A stretch of 64,000 nt of DNA, taken from contig NZ_JACSPY010000007.1 in assembly GCF_014836885.1 (NCBI RefSeq), forward strand, positions 25,562 through 89,561, in the 5' to 3' direction. This document shows, piece after piece, positions 24,374 through 31,874 of this stretch. The position numbers were made by a program, and so were the translations under genes. Every line of letters starts with the position of its first letter. The stretch's first letter is position 1. The notes below the pieces were generated by a model. The model saw only the letters and a program-made list of their open reading frames with translations, did no database searches and was not told the DNA's origin. Source of the DNA: Brevibacterium gallinarum (GTDB lineage: Bacteria > Actinomycetota > Actinomycetes > Actinomycetales > Brevibacteriaceae).

Positions 24374-25842
24374 AGCGGATCTTCGGACTCGAAACCGAGT
24401 ACGGGCTGGCATACACGCAGGGGGAGTCCCGGCGCGTCGGGCCCGAGGAGATCGCCCGGTACCTGTTCCGCCCGGTCGTCGAATGGGGCCGGTCGTCGAA
24501 CGTGTTCCTGCCCAACGGCGCGAGGCTGTACCTCGATGTCGGCTCTCACCCGGAATACGCGACGGCCGAATGCGACCGGCTGCCCGATCTGCTCGCCCAG
24601 GACGCCGCCGGCGACCAGATCATGGTCGAGCTGCTGGAGCAGGCGCAGCAGGCGCTGACCGCCGACGGCATCGACGGGCGCGCCCATCTGGTGAAGAACA
24701 ACGTCGACTCCGCCGGCAACTCCTACGGCAGCCACGAGAACTTCCTCATCCGCCGGTCGATGGACTTCTCCCATCTCACCACTGTGCTGCTGCCCTTCCT
24801 TGTCACCCGCCAGCTGCTCGTCGGTGCCGGGGCGATCATCCCGGCGAAGGTCACGACCGAGCTCAAGCCGGCAGATTCGAACCGCGCGAACCCGCACGCC
24901 CCGGCCCGCACCCCGCAGCTGGACCCTGGACTGCTGCAGTTCGGGCTTTCGGCCCGCTCCGATGTCATGTGGGAGGGCGTGTCGTCGGCGACGACCCGGT
25001 CGCGGCCGATCATCAACGCCCGTGACGAACCGCACGCCGATGCCGAGAAGTACCGGCGGCTGCATGTCATCGTCGGGGACTCGTCGATGTCGCAGACGAC
25101 GACCGAACTCAAGGTCGGCTCCGCTGCCCTCGTCCTCGACCTCATCGAAACCGGCGTGCCGATCGAGGACCTGAGCCTGCGCAACCCGATCCGCGACATC
25201 CGCCGCGTCGCCCGAGATCTCACCGGCCGCACCGAACTCGAACTGGCCTCCGGGCGGACGATGACGGCCCTGGAGCTGCTCGGCATCTACCTGCGCCGGG
25301 CGCAGAAGCTCGTCGCGAAAGGCGACCACAGCCTCGGCGATGATGCGACCGCCGCCCGGGTGATCGACCGGTGGCAGCGGATGCTCACCGCCGTGGACAC
25401 CGGTGACTTCGCGCCCGTGGCAGCTGAGATCGACTGGGTCATCAAACGCCGGCTCTTCGACCGCTACATCGCCCGCGGGGACATCGAACTGTCAGATCCG
25501 CGGATCGCCCGGCTCGACTTCGCCTACCACGACCTGACCCCGCAGACCTCGATCTTCAAGCAGTTCGAGGCCAAAGGCGCAGCCGCACGCGCCGTCACTG
25601 CCGAGGCCGTCGAACAGGCACGCCGCCGCCCGCCGTCGACCACCCGGGCGCATCTGCGCGGCCAGTTCGTCGCCGCAGCCCAGGGCGCGGGCAAGGACTA
25701 CACCGTCGACTGGGTGCACCTGAGGCTCAACGACCAGCTGCAGCGGGCGATCGTGCTCAAGGACCCGTTCTCCGCAGCGCACGAGCAGGCCGAGAAGCTC
25801 ATCGCCGGGCTCGACGGAGAGCCTGCCGCGTTCGACGTCTGA
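24370..25842 (+). CDS. pafA: Pup-protein ligase PafA
   Basis: ATP-dependent ligase (490 residues) that joins the C-terminal Glu of deamidated Pup to substrate lysines. Glutamine-synthetase-like fold: N-terminal RIFGLETEYGLAY with E8/E10 for Mg-ATP, catalytic Asp in LYLDVGSHPEYATAE (D56), and VKNNVDSAGNSYGSHENFL as nucleotide loop. It is clearly paralogous to Dop upstream (shared NARDEPHAD segment) but lacks the Dop-specific N-terminal loop. GTG 24370 overlaps the prcA stop. It closes the pup-proteasome transcription unit before a new promoter for the FKBP genes. Confidence 0.96.
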   Translation: MKRIFGLETEYGLAYTQGESRRVGPEEIARYLFRPVVEWGRSSNVFLPNGARLYLDVGSHPEYATAECDRLPDLLAQDAAGDQIMVELLEQAQQALTADGIDGRAHLVKNNVDSAGNSYGSHENFLIRRSMDFSHLTTVLLPFLVTRQLLVGAGAIIPAKVTTELKPADSNRANPHAPARTPQLDPGLLQFGLSARSDVMWEGVSSATTRSRPIINARDEPHADAEKYRRLHVIVGDSSMSQTTTELKVGSAALVLDLIETGVPIEDLSLRNPIRDIRRVARDLTGRTELELASGRTMTALELLGIYLRRAQKLVAKGDHSLGDDATAARVIDRWQRMLTAVDTGDFAPVAAEIDWVIKRRLFDRYIARGDIELSDPRIARLDFAYHDLTPQTSIFKQFEAKGAAARAVTAEAVEQARRRPPSTTRAHLRGQFVAAAQGAGKDYTVDWVHLRLNDQLQRAIVLKDPFSAAHEQAEKLIAGLDGEPAAFDV

Positions 25843-25884
25843 GCGCGTCTGCCGGTCAGCCGAGAGCATCAAGGCCGCGTGCGT

Positions 25885-25912
25885 GTGACACACAGTGCCA
25901 TGCCAGTAAGAT
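25885..25912 (+). promoter_or_regulatory. Promoter of the FKBP gene pair
   Basis: GTGACA (25885-25890), 16-base spacer, TAAGAT (25907-25912). The predicted start near 25919 gives a leader of about 37 bases ending in GAGAGGA. Confidence 0.55.
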
Positions 25913-25955
25913 TCTGTACGTTTGTGGAGATCACTCCGACCTGAGAGGAATGCCC

Positions 25956-26921
25956 GTGCGAAAGACCCTCATCGGCGCGCTCGCCGTGTCCGCGCTGCTG
26001 CTCACCGGCTGCGGTGCCGACGACAGCGCCGACGGCAATCCGGCTGAGAGCCCGGCCGTCGACGCTTCGAATGCGAAGTCCACCTCGCTTGACGACGTCG
26101 AGGTCACCGGCGAACCCGACCAGAAGCCGGAGGTCTCCTTCGAGGCCCCGCTGGTCATCGAGAAGCCGGAGAGCACCGTCGTCTCCGAAGGCGACGGACC
26201 CAAGGTCGAAGAGGGCCAGCAGGTCACAGCGAATATGACGCTCGTGTCGGGCAACTCCGGCGAGATCGTCGAATCCGGTTACGACACCGAGCAGCCCTCC
26301 GGCTTCCCGGTCGACAAGGCGCAGATCAACGAGGCGCTCTACGACGCCGTCATCGACGTGCCGGTCGGTTCGCGGGTGCTCATGAGCCTCAACGGCGCAG
26401 CGAAGTCCGGTGATGACCCGGAGACCCTCGTCTATGTCATCGACATCGTCAAGGCGGAGAAGCTGCCCGAGCCGCTGGAGAGGGCCGAGGGCACCGAGAA
26501 GGAGCCGCCGGCCGGGCTGCCGAAGGTCACCCGTGACGACACCGGCAAGCCCAGCGTCGAAGCCCCTGAGGGCGAGGCGCCGCAGGACCTCGTCGTCGAG
26601 CCGACGATCGAAGGCGATGGACCGGTGGTCGAAGAGGGCCAGACCGTCCAGGCCCACTACTCCGGCTGGCTGTACGACGATGTGACGAAGACCTTCGACT
26701 CCAGCTGGGACCGCGGCGAGCCCTTCTCGTTCACCGTCGGTGCCGGTGAGGTCATCAAGGGCTGGGACGAGGCGGTGGCCGGTCAGAAGGTCGGCTCGCA
26801 GCTGCTCGTCATCGTGCCCCCGGACAAGGGCTACGGTGAGCAGGGCTCGCCGCCGAACATCCCCGGCAACGCCACGCTCATCTTCGTCGTCGACATCCTG
26901 TCCGCCACCGGCGGCAAGTGA
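25956..26921 (+). CDS. FKBP-type peptidyl-prolyl isomerase lipoprotein (two FKBP domains)
   Basis: Exported lipoprotein of 321 residues. The signal peptide KTLIGALAVSALLLTGC ends in lipobox LLTG-C, placing the mature protein on the outer face of the membrane. A degenerate FKBP-like domain (about 60-165) lacks the aromatic pocket residues. The C-terminal FKBP domain (about 210-320) has HYSGWLYDD, FDSSWDRGEPFSF, VIKGWDEAVAGQKVGS and GYGEQG, so it should be active in folding secreted proteins. GTG 25956 is chosen over ATG 25950 because GAGAGGA abuts the latter. Followed at 35 bases by a cytoplasmic FKBP. Confidence 0.88.
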   Translation: MRKTLIGALAVSALLLTGCGADDSADGNPAESPAVDASNAKSTSLDDVEVTGEPDQKPEVSFEAPLVIEKPESTVVSEGDGPKVEEGQQVTANMTLVSGNSGEIVESGYDTEQPSGFPVDKAQINEALYDAVIDVPVGSRVLMSLNGAAKSGDDPETLVYVIDIVKAEKLPEPLERAEGTEKEPPAGLPKVTRDDTGKPSVEAPEGEAPQDLVVEPTIEGDGPVVEEGQTVQAHYSGWLYDDVTKTFDSSWDRGEPFSFTVGAGEVIKGWDEAVAGQKVGSQLLVIVPPDKGYGEQGSPPNIPGNATLIFVVDILSATGGK

Positions 26922-26956
26922 CCCCCGCCCACCTGCAAGCTACGAGAAGAGGAACC

Positions 26957-27331
26957 ATGGCCAAGACGAAACCCGAAGTCGACTTCCCCGGCGAGAACCC
27001 GCCGAGTCAGCTCGAGATCATCGACGACATCGTCGGTGACGGCCCCGAGGCGAAGGCCGGCGACACCGTGTCCGTCCACTACGTCGGCGTGGCTCATTCC
27101 ACCGGCGAGCAGTTCGACGCCTCCTGGGACCGCGGCCAGCCGCTGCAGTTCAAGCTCGGCGTCGGCATGGTCATCCAGGGCTGGGACGAAGGTGTGCAGG
27201 GCATGAAGGTCGGCGGACGCCGCACCCTGCGCATCCCGCCGCACATGGCCTACGGCCCCTCGGGAGTCCCCGGGGCGATCGCACCGAACGAGAGCCTCAT
27301 CTTCGTGTGCGACCTCGAAGGCGTCAGCTGA
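26957..27331 (+). CDS. FKBP-type peptidyl-prolyl cis-trans isomerase (cytoplasmic)
   Basis: Single-domain FKBP of 124 residues without signal peptide. All usual pocket elements are present: VHYVGVAHSTGEQFDASWDR, FKLGVGMVIQGWDEGVQGMK, RIPPHMAYG and LIFVCDLEGV. It catalyses proline isomerisation during folding. ATG 26957 has GAGGAA upstream. FKBP genes between pafA and pafB are a common actinobacterial arrangement; a direct link to the Pup pathway is not established. A hairpin beginning at its stop codon ends the unit. Confidence 0.92.
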   Translation: MAKTKPEVDFPGENPPSQLEIIDDIVGDGPEAKAGDTVSVHYVGVAHSTGEQFDASWDRGQPLQFKLGVGMVIQGWDEGVQGMKVGGRRTLRIPPHMAYGPSGVPGAIAPNESLIFVCDLEGVS

Positions 27332-27355
27332 GCCGCTGAACCTGCCTCAGCGGCT
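27331..27355 (+). terminator. Hairpin after the FKBP gene
   Basis: Perfect 9-bp stem (27331-27339 with 27347-27355) with a 7-base loop, between convergent genes; a second small hairpin (GGCCTG/CAGGCC, 27356-27371) follows directly. Confidence 0.55.
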
Positions 27356-27364
27356 GGCCTGGGC

Positions 27365-28513
27365 TCAGGCCAGCCGCCCAGCTGCACAGGTGCCCGCCGC
27401 GGCAGCGGCGATGAAGGACACCGGGTCCTCAGACAGACCCCGTCCCATCGTCGACAGCCGCACGGGCACCTGCTGCAATTCACCCAGCAGACCCCGCGGG
27501 TCGACCCATGCGACGTCATGGCGGGCAAGCTCGGGCAGCTGGGAATCGACCGTTTCGATGACCGCACGCGGATCGGCACCATCAGCGCCGATCGCCGCTG
27601 TCACCTCCTCATCGCTCAGCTGTGTGAGATCCGGCAGCGGGACGAGGCAGCCGGGATTGGCGGCCTTGCCGACAGCGGTGAGCGTGTGATGGGAGATGCC
27701 GTAGTGGCGGCCGCGGGCATCGGCATTCGACATCCTCGCCACCGCGATCGGCAGCCCGCCGAGGAACGCCGCGGCATTCAGGTGATCGGCGACCATCATG
27801 CCGGTGAACCCGTACGGAGTGCCGGTGCCGAGGTTGCCCGGACCCTGGGAGACGATGACGACATCGGCGCGGGCTACCTCGGCGGCGGCCAGCAGCGCTG
27901 AGTGGATCGTCACCGCCTCATAGTCGCCTCCGTAGGCCTGCCCGACGCTGATCGTCGCGGCCAGCCAGCCGCGCTCACGCAGCTCAGCGACCGAGCGGGA
28001 GAACGGCAGCGGCAGGGCAGCCCCGTCGGTCATGACATAGGCGACCCGCGCCTCGGGAGCGGTGACCCGGATGCCGGCCAGGATCGCCGGCAGGGCGGAG
28101 TGCAGATCGGCGACGACGACGGGCAGGCCGGACAGCGAGGCGGTGTCGCGGATCGCGGCGTGGTGCTCGGATTCCTGGTCGTCGACGCCGAGGACCATCG
28201 TCTGCAGCGGCGCATAGCGGTCCTTGACCATGTGGCCTGGCTGCGGCGGGGGATCGGCCGGCAGGTTCTCCGGCAGGGCGACGATGAGCCCGAAGCCGCC
28301 GGTGCCCAGCCTGCGGGCCAGCGCCGAGACGTTGACGAGCACCCGGTTCCCGGCCGCCGGGGTGCCGACGATGTCGGTGTAGGCGATCGCGCTGATGACC
28401 CGGTCGCCATCCTCGCGGCCGGGCAGCGGTGCGGTGAGTTCGACACGGGTCTGGTGGACGCCCGGCCAGGTCGTGGTGACCTCGCAGACGGTTCCTTCAC
28501 GCCAATGGATCAT
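27365..28513 (-). CDS. DUF3866 family protein
   Basis: A 382-residue protein of the DUF3866 family, typically encoded next to pafB in actinobacteria. Gly-rich segments include VIVSQGPGNLGTGTPYGF and GRHYGISHHTLTAVGKA. No known catalytic signature is recognised, and there is no signal peptide or convincing transmembrane helix. ATG 28513 lacks a ribosome-binding site but is seven bases from TACGGT on the minus strand (28526-28521), so it may be leaderless. It is divergent from pafB, with interleaved promoters in the 39-base gap. Confidence 0.8.
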   Translation of the reverse strand: MIHWREGTVCEVTTTWPGVHQTRVELTAPLPGREDGDRVISAIAYTDIVGTPAAGNRVLVNVSALARRLGTGGFGLIVALPENLPADPPPQPGHMVKDRYAPLQTMVLGVDDQESEHHAAIRDTASLSGLPVVVADLHSALPAILAGIRVTAPEARVAYVMTDGAALPLPFSRSVAELRERGWLAATISVGQAYGGDYEAVTIHSALLAAAEVARADVVIVSQGPGNLGTGTPYGFTGMMVADHLNAAAFLGGLPIAVARMSNADARGRHYGISHHTLTAVGKAANPGCLVPLPDLTQLSDEEVTAAIGADGADPRAVIETVDSQLPELARHDVAWVDPRGLLGELQQVPVRLSTMGRGLSEDPVSFIAAAAAGTCAAGRLA

Positions 28514-28520
28514 GTGCTTA

Positions 28521-28546
28521 ACCGTACCGGGCAAACGTAGTAGCTT
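28521..28546. promoter_or_regulatory. Interleaved divergent promoters of DUF3866 and pafB
   Basis: Plus strand TAGCTT (28541-28546) lies six bases before GTG 28553 (pafB); minus strand TACGGT (28526-28521) lies seven bases before ATG 28513. The expected -35 region of each overlaps the -10 of the other, so the two promoters should compete. Confidence 0.45.
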
Positions 28547-28552
28547 AGAAGC

Positions 28553-29617
28553 GTGAACCAGATACGCCAGGCCACCGAGCGGCTGCTCAACCTGCTCATC
28601 GCCCTGCGTGCCGCCTCCGGCTGGGTCGACCGCGACACGCTCAGGCGCAAGATCAGCGGCTATCACGACCTGAGCGACGAAGCCTTCGACCGGATGTTCT
28701 CCCGCGACAAGGACGCGCTGCGCGAGCTGGGGATCGAGATCTCGACGACGAACTGGACCGACATCGGCTCGACCGATACCGTCTACGGCTACCGGATCAC
28801 CAACGAGGACTACGAGCTGCCGGCCATCGACTTCACCCCCGCCGAAGCCGCTGCGCTTTCGGTCGCCGCCGACTGGTGGCGCTCCTCACCAGCGGCCGGG
28901 CAGGCCGAGCGCGCCCGCTACAAGCTCACCGGCCTCGGCACCGAGCTCAGTCAGCCGGCCACCGGCCCCGAGGCGGCGGTCACCCCGTCCCCGGAGTTCT
29001 GGCCCGGCGACGTCGCCACCGCGATCAGCGTCACGAGCGAACGCCTGCCGGTGCGGTTCTCCTACCGCAAGACCAGCGGTGAGACCGCCACTCGCACCCT
29101 TGAGCCCTATGCGCTGCTGACCCGCGGCAACCGCGTCTACCTCATGGGCCGCGATGTCGACCGCGAGGCGGTGCGCACCTTCCGGCTCTCACGCATCATG
29201 GGCCGGATCCGCAAGGCGCCCAGGCGCAGCGCTGGTGACTACGAGATCCCGGCCGGCTTCGAGGCCGCCGCCCACTTCGACCCCGGCCCGGAGGCCGGCA
29301 CCCGCAAACAGGCGGTCATCGCCATCGCCCCGGGACGGGCCGAACCATTGCGCCGCGAGGGCACCCACACCGGCACGACCGCCCGCGGCTGGGACACCTT
29401 CAGCCTCGAATACGAAGATGAAGAGCTGTGCGCGACGACGCTGGCCGAGTTCGGCCCCAGCGTGCGGGTCATGAGCCCGCGCGAGCTCGCCGCAGCACAC
29501 CGCGTGCATGTGCAGGCGACGATCTCGGCACTCACCGGGCTGCTGTCCGGTGAGGCTGGCGCGGGTTCGGCCGCCGGAGCAGGGCAGGAGGATGACGATG
29601 GCGCAGACGACACCTGA
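28553..29617 (+). CDS. pafB: WYL-domain transcriptional regulator PafB
   Basis: PafB (354 residues) acts with PafC as the LexA/RecA-independent DNA-damage activator in actinobacteria. The N-terminal winged helix-turn-helix spans about 5-60 (RLLNLLIALRAASGWVDRDT). The WYL domain lies at about 155-235, with YALLTRGNRVYLMGRD and RTFRLSRI, and a C-terminal extension (WCX-like) follows; the eponymous Trp is replaced (VYL). The last 20 residues are Gly/Asp-rich. GTG 28553 is probably leaderless. It overlaps pafC by 20 bases. Confidence 0.92.
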   Translation: MNQIRQATERLLNLLIALRAASGWVDRDTLRRKISGYHDLSDEAFDRMFSRDKDALRELGIEISTTNWTDIGSTDTVYGYRITNEDYELPAIDFTPAEAAALSVAADWWRSSPAAGQAERARYKLTGLGTELSQPATGPEAAVTPSPEFWPGDVATAISVTSERLPVRFSYRKTSGETATRTLEPYALLTRGNRVYLMGRDVDREAVRTFRLSRIMGRIRKAPRRSAGDYEIPAGFEAAAHFDPGPEAGTRKQAVIAIAPGRAEPLRREGTHTGTTARGWDTFSLEYEDEELCATTLAEFGPSVRVMSPRELAAAHRVHVQATISALTGLLSGEAGAGSAAGAGQEDDDGADDT

Positions 29618-30584
29618 GCGGCTCAGCCGGCTGCTCGGCCTGGTCCCGTATCTGACGGCGAATCCGGGTGCTGAGCTTCACGAGGTGGCCGAGGCATTCG
29701 GCTGCACCCGTGAGGAGCTCATCGACGATCTGGAGCTGCTCTTCGTCTCCGGCCGGCCCGGGCACATGCCCGATGACCTCATCGAGGCCAGCTGGGAGGA
29801 CGACCGCATCTACGTCTCCAACGCCGAGGAGGTGTCCGTGCCGGTGCGCCTGTCGCGCGCCGAGGCCGGCACCCTGACCTTGGCGCTCGAGACGATCCTC
29901 GCCCTCGACCCACCCGACGCCGAGGCGGTGCGCAGCGCCAAGGACAAGCTCGCCGCCGCCGCCAGCCTGGAGGAGACCGGGCAGCGCTTCGACATCGTGC
30001 TCCCACCGGTCGACCCGCAGGTCAGGCGTGTCGTCGAGGAAGCCTTGGCCAGCAGCGATGACCTGCAGCTGTCCTACTATGTGCCCAGCCGCGATGAGCT
30101 CACCGAGCGGGTCGTCGACCCGCTGACGCTCCGGCTCTCCGGCCGCTGGTATCTCGAAGCCCACTGCCACACCGCCGGCGGGCTGCGCAGCTTCGCCCTC
30201 GACAACATCCGCCGCATCCGCCCGGTGCCCGCCCAGGAGCACGCGTCTCCGGCAGACCCTGCCGATGCCACCGCCCCCGAGGCGGAGGGAACCTCGCGCA
30301 CACAGCCGGCCGGCGCCTCGGGCACGGTGACGATGACGCTGACGAGCACCGGCGCCCGGCTCGTGGAGGACCTGCCGGTCCAGACACGGTATGACACCCA
30401 CGGTCCCGGGACGGTGACGATCACCCTGCCGGTGTACGACCAGGCGTGGCTGGTGCGCTGGCTGCTCGCCCACGGCAGGCACGTCATCGCCCTCGACCCG
30501 GTCGATGCCGCCCATGAGGCGCTGCGGCAGTCGGAGGCCGCCCGCGAGGAGATCAGCTCACCGCCGCACCGCGCCGCCGGGTAG
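29598..30584 (+). CDS. pafC: WYL-domain transcriptional regulator PafC
   Basis: Partner of PafB (328 residues), with the same order: HTH (about 8-60, LSRLLGLVPYLTANPGAELH), WYL domain (about 150-230, DPLTLRLSGRWYLEAHC with intact WYL) and a C-terminal extension after a Pro/Ala-rich linker. ATG 29598 has AGGAGG six bases upstream; ATG 29592 would abut that site. The start lies inside the end of pafB, so PafB and PafC are probably made in equal amounts, consistent with the known heterodimer. Confidence 0.93.
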   Translation: MAQTTPERLSRLLGLVPYLTANPGAELHEVAEAFGCTREELIDDLELLFVSGRPGHMPDDLIEASWEDDRIYVSNAEEVSVPVRLSRAEAGTLTLALETILALDPPDAEAVRSAKDKLAAAASLEETGQRFDIVLPPVDPQVRRVVEEALASSDDLQLSYYVPSRDELTERVVDPLTLRLSGRWYLEAHCHTAGGLRSFALDNIRRIRPVPAQEHASPADPADATAPEAEGTSRTQPAGASGTVTMTLTSTGARLVEDLPVQTRYDTHGPGTVTITLPVYDQAWLVRWLLAHGRHVIALDPVDAAHEALRQSEAAREEISSPPHRAAG

Positions 30585-30623
30585 CGCACAGTCCGGCGGT
30601 GTGAAGCACACGGCCGGAAGGAC

Positions 30624-30629
30624 TACAAT
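30624..30629 (+). promoter_or_regulatory. -10 box ahead of tatA
   Basis: TACAAT in the 72-base gap after pafC, with an AAAGGAG ribosome-binding site about 17 bases further on; no clear -35 element. Confidence 0.4.
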
Positions 30630-30656
30630 TGAGGCAGTCATTGCAAAGGAGACTCC

Positions 30657-30947
30657 ATGCGCCCGAGCCCTGTTCACTTTCTCATCCTCGTGCTTGTCAT
30701 CATCGTCATCTTCGGTGCGGCCAAGCTGCCGATGGTGGCCAAGAACCTCGGCAAGTCGATGAAGGTGTTCAAATCCGAGGTCAAGGACCTCCGCGACGAT
30801 GAGAGCGCCGATGACGAGGCCAAGGAGATCACCGACGCGCAGCGCCGCGCCGACACCGGTGGCTCCCACCGGGCTGAGAGGACCGCAGAGGAGCGCATCG
30901 GCGAACCCCGCACCGAAGGTGAGCCGCGGCACGACGACCGCCTCTGA
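30657..30947 (+). CDS. tatA: Sec-independent protein translocase TatA
   Basis: Pore-forming Tat component of 96 residues: one N-terminal transmembrane helix (about 6-22, HFLILVLVIIVIFGAAKLP), the conserved FG-A-KLP hinge, an amphipathic helix (VAKNLGKSMKVFKSEVKDL) and a charged, disordered tail. ATG 30657 follows AAAGGAG. It is the first gene of tatA-tatC with eight bases between. No tatB is near, as is usual where it is encoded elsewhere. Confidence 0.95.
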   Translation: MRPSPVHFLILVLVIIVIFGAAKLPMVAKNLGKSMKVFKSEVKDLRDDESADDEAKEITDAQRRADTGGSHRAERTAEERIGEPRTEGEPRHDDRL

Positions 30948-30955
30948 GGCCGTCG

Positions 30956-31777
30956 GTGGCGAAACTTCCCAGACGTCTGCCCCGACGTCAGAACCCTGAG
31001 AAGCGGATGTCCCTGGGCGGGCATCTGCTCGAGCTCCGCAACCGGGTCATCATCTGCCTCATCGGGTTGCTGCTCGGGGGGATCGTCGGCTGGATCCTCT
31101 ACGACCCGGTGCTGGAGATTCTGCAGACCCCGATCCGGCAGGTTGCCGAACAGGACGGCCGTGACGCGACCCTGAACTTCGCCGGTATCGCCTCCCCGTT
31201 CGACCTCAAGATCAAGGTCTCGCTGTTCCTCGGCATCATCCTCACCACCCCGCTGTGGCTCTACCAGCTGTGGGCTTTCATCATGCCCGGGCTGACGAAG
31301 AAGGAGAAGCTCTACGCCCTCGGGTTCCTCGCCGCTGCCGTCCCCCTGTTCTTCATCGGCGCAGCACTGGCGTTCTTCGCGCTGCCCAATGCGGTGCGCG
31401 CGCTCATGACGTTCACGCCGATGGGGGCGTCGAACTTCGTGCCGGCGCAGGACTACTTCTCCTTCGTCATGCTCATCATCGTCGTCTTCGGCATCGCTTT
31501 CGTGCTGCCGGTGCTCATGGTCGGGCTCAACCTCGTCGGCATCCTCTCAGCTGACACGATCCGCCGCTCCTGGCGCTGGATCGTCGTGCTCGTCTTCGCG
31601 TTCGCTGCGATCGCGACCCCGTCACCGGATGCGCTGTCGATGTTCTTCCTCGTCGTCCCGATGATGCTGATGTTCTTCCTCGCCTGGGTCATCTGCCTGC
31701 TCAACGACCGCAAACGCAAGAAGCGGATGATCGCCGAGGGCACCTGGGTCGACCCGGCAGAGCTCGACGAGGACTGA
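30956..31777 (+). CDS. tatC: Sec-independent protein translocase TatC
   Basis: Six-helix membrane receptor for twin-arginine signal peptides (273 residues). The N-terminus has RMSLGGHLLELRNRVI, with the conserved HL-ELR motif carrying the essential Glu, and SPFDLKIKVSLFLG, PLWLYQLWAFIMPGL and FGIAFVLPVLMVGL follow in family order. It starts at GTG 30956. It lies between pafBC/tatA and helY exactly as in mycobacteria. Exports folded, often cofactor-containing proteins with TatA. Confidence 0.96.
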   Translation: MAKLPRRLPRRQNPEKRMSLGGHLLELRNRVIICLIGLLLGGIVGWILYDPVLEILQTPIRQVAEQDGRDATLNFAGIASPFDLKIKVSLFLGIILTTPLWLYQLWAFIMPGLTKKEKLYALGFLAAAVPLFFIGAALAFFALPNAVRALMTFTPMGASNFVPAQDYFSFVMLIIVVFGIAFVLPVLMVGLNLVGILSADTIRRSWRWIVVLVFAFAAIATPSPDALSMFFLVVPMMLMFFLAWVICLLNDRKRKKRMIAEGTWVDPAELDED

Positions 31778-31874
31778 GACCGCTGAGCTGACTGCCCGGC
31801 ACCGTCCTGAGCCCACAGATTCCGGGCGAGCCTGCACCAGCCGGGCCGCTTCCGAGGCGGTAGACTGGTGCGAT

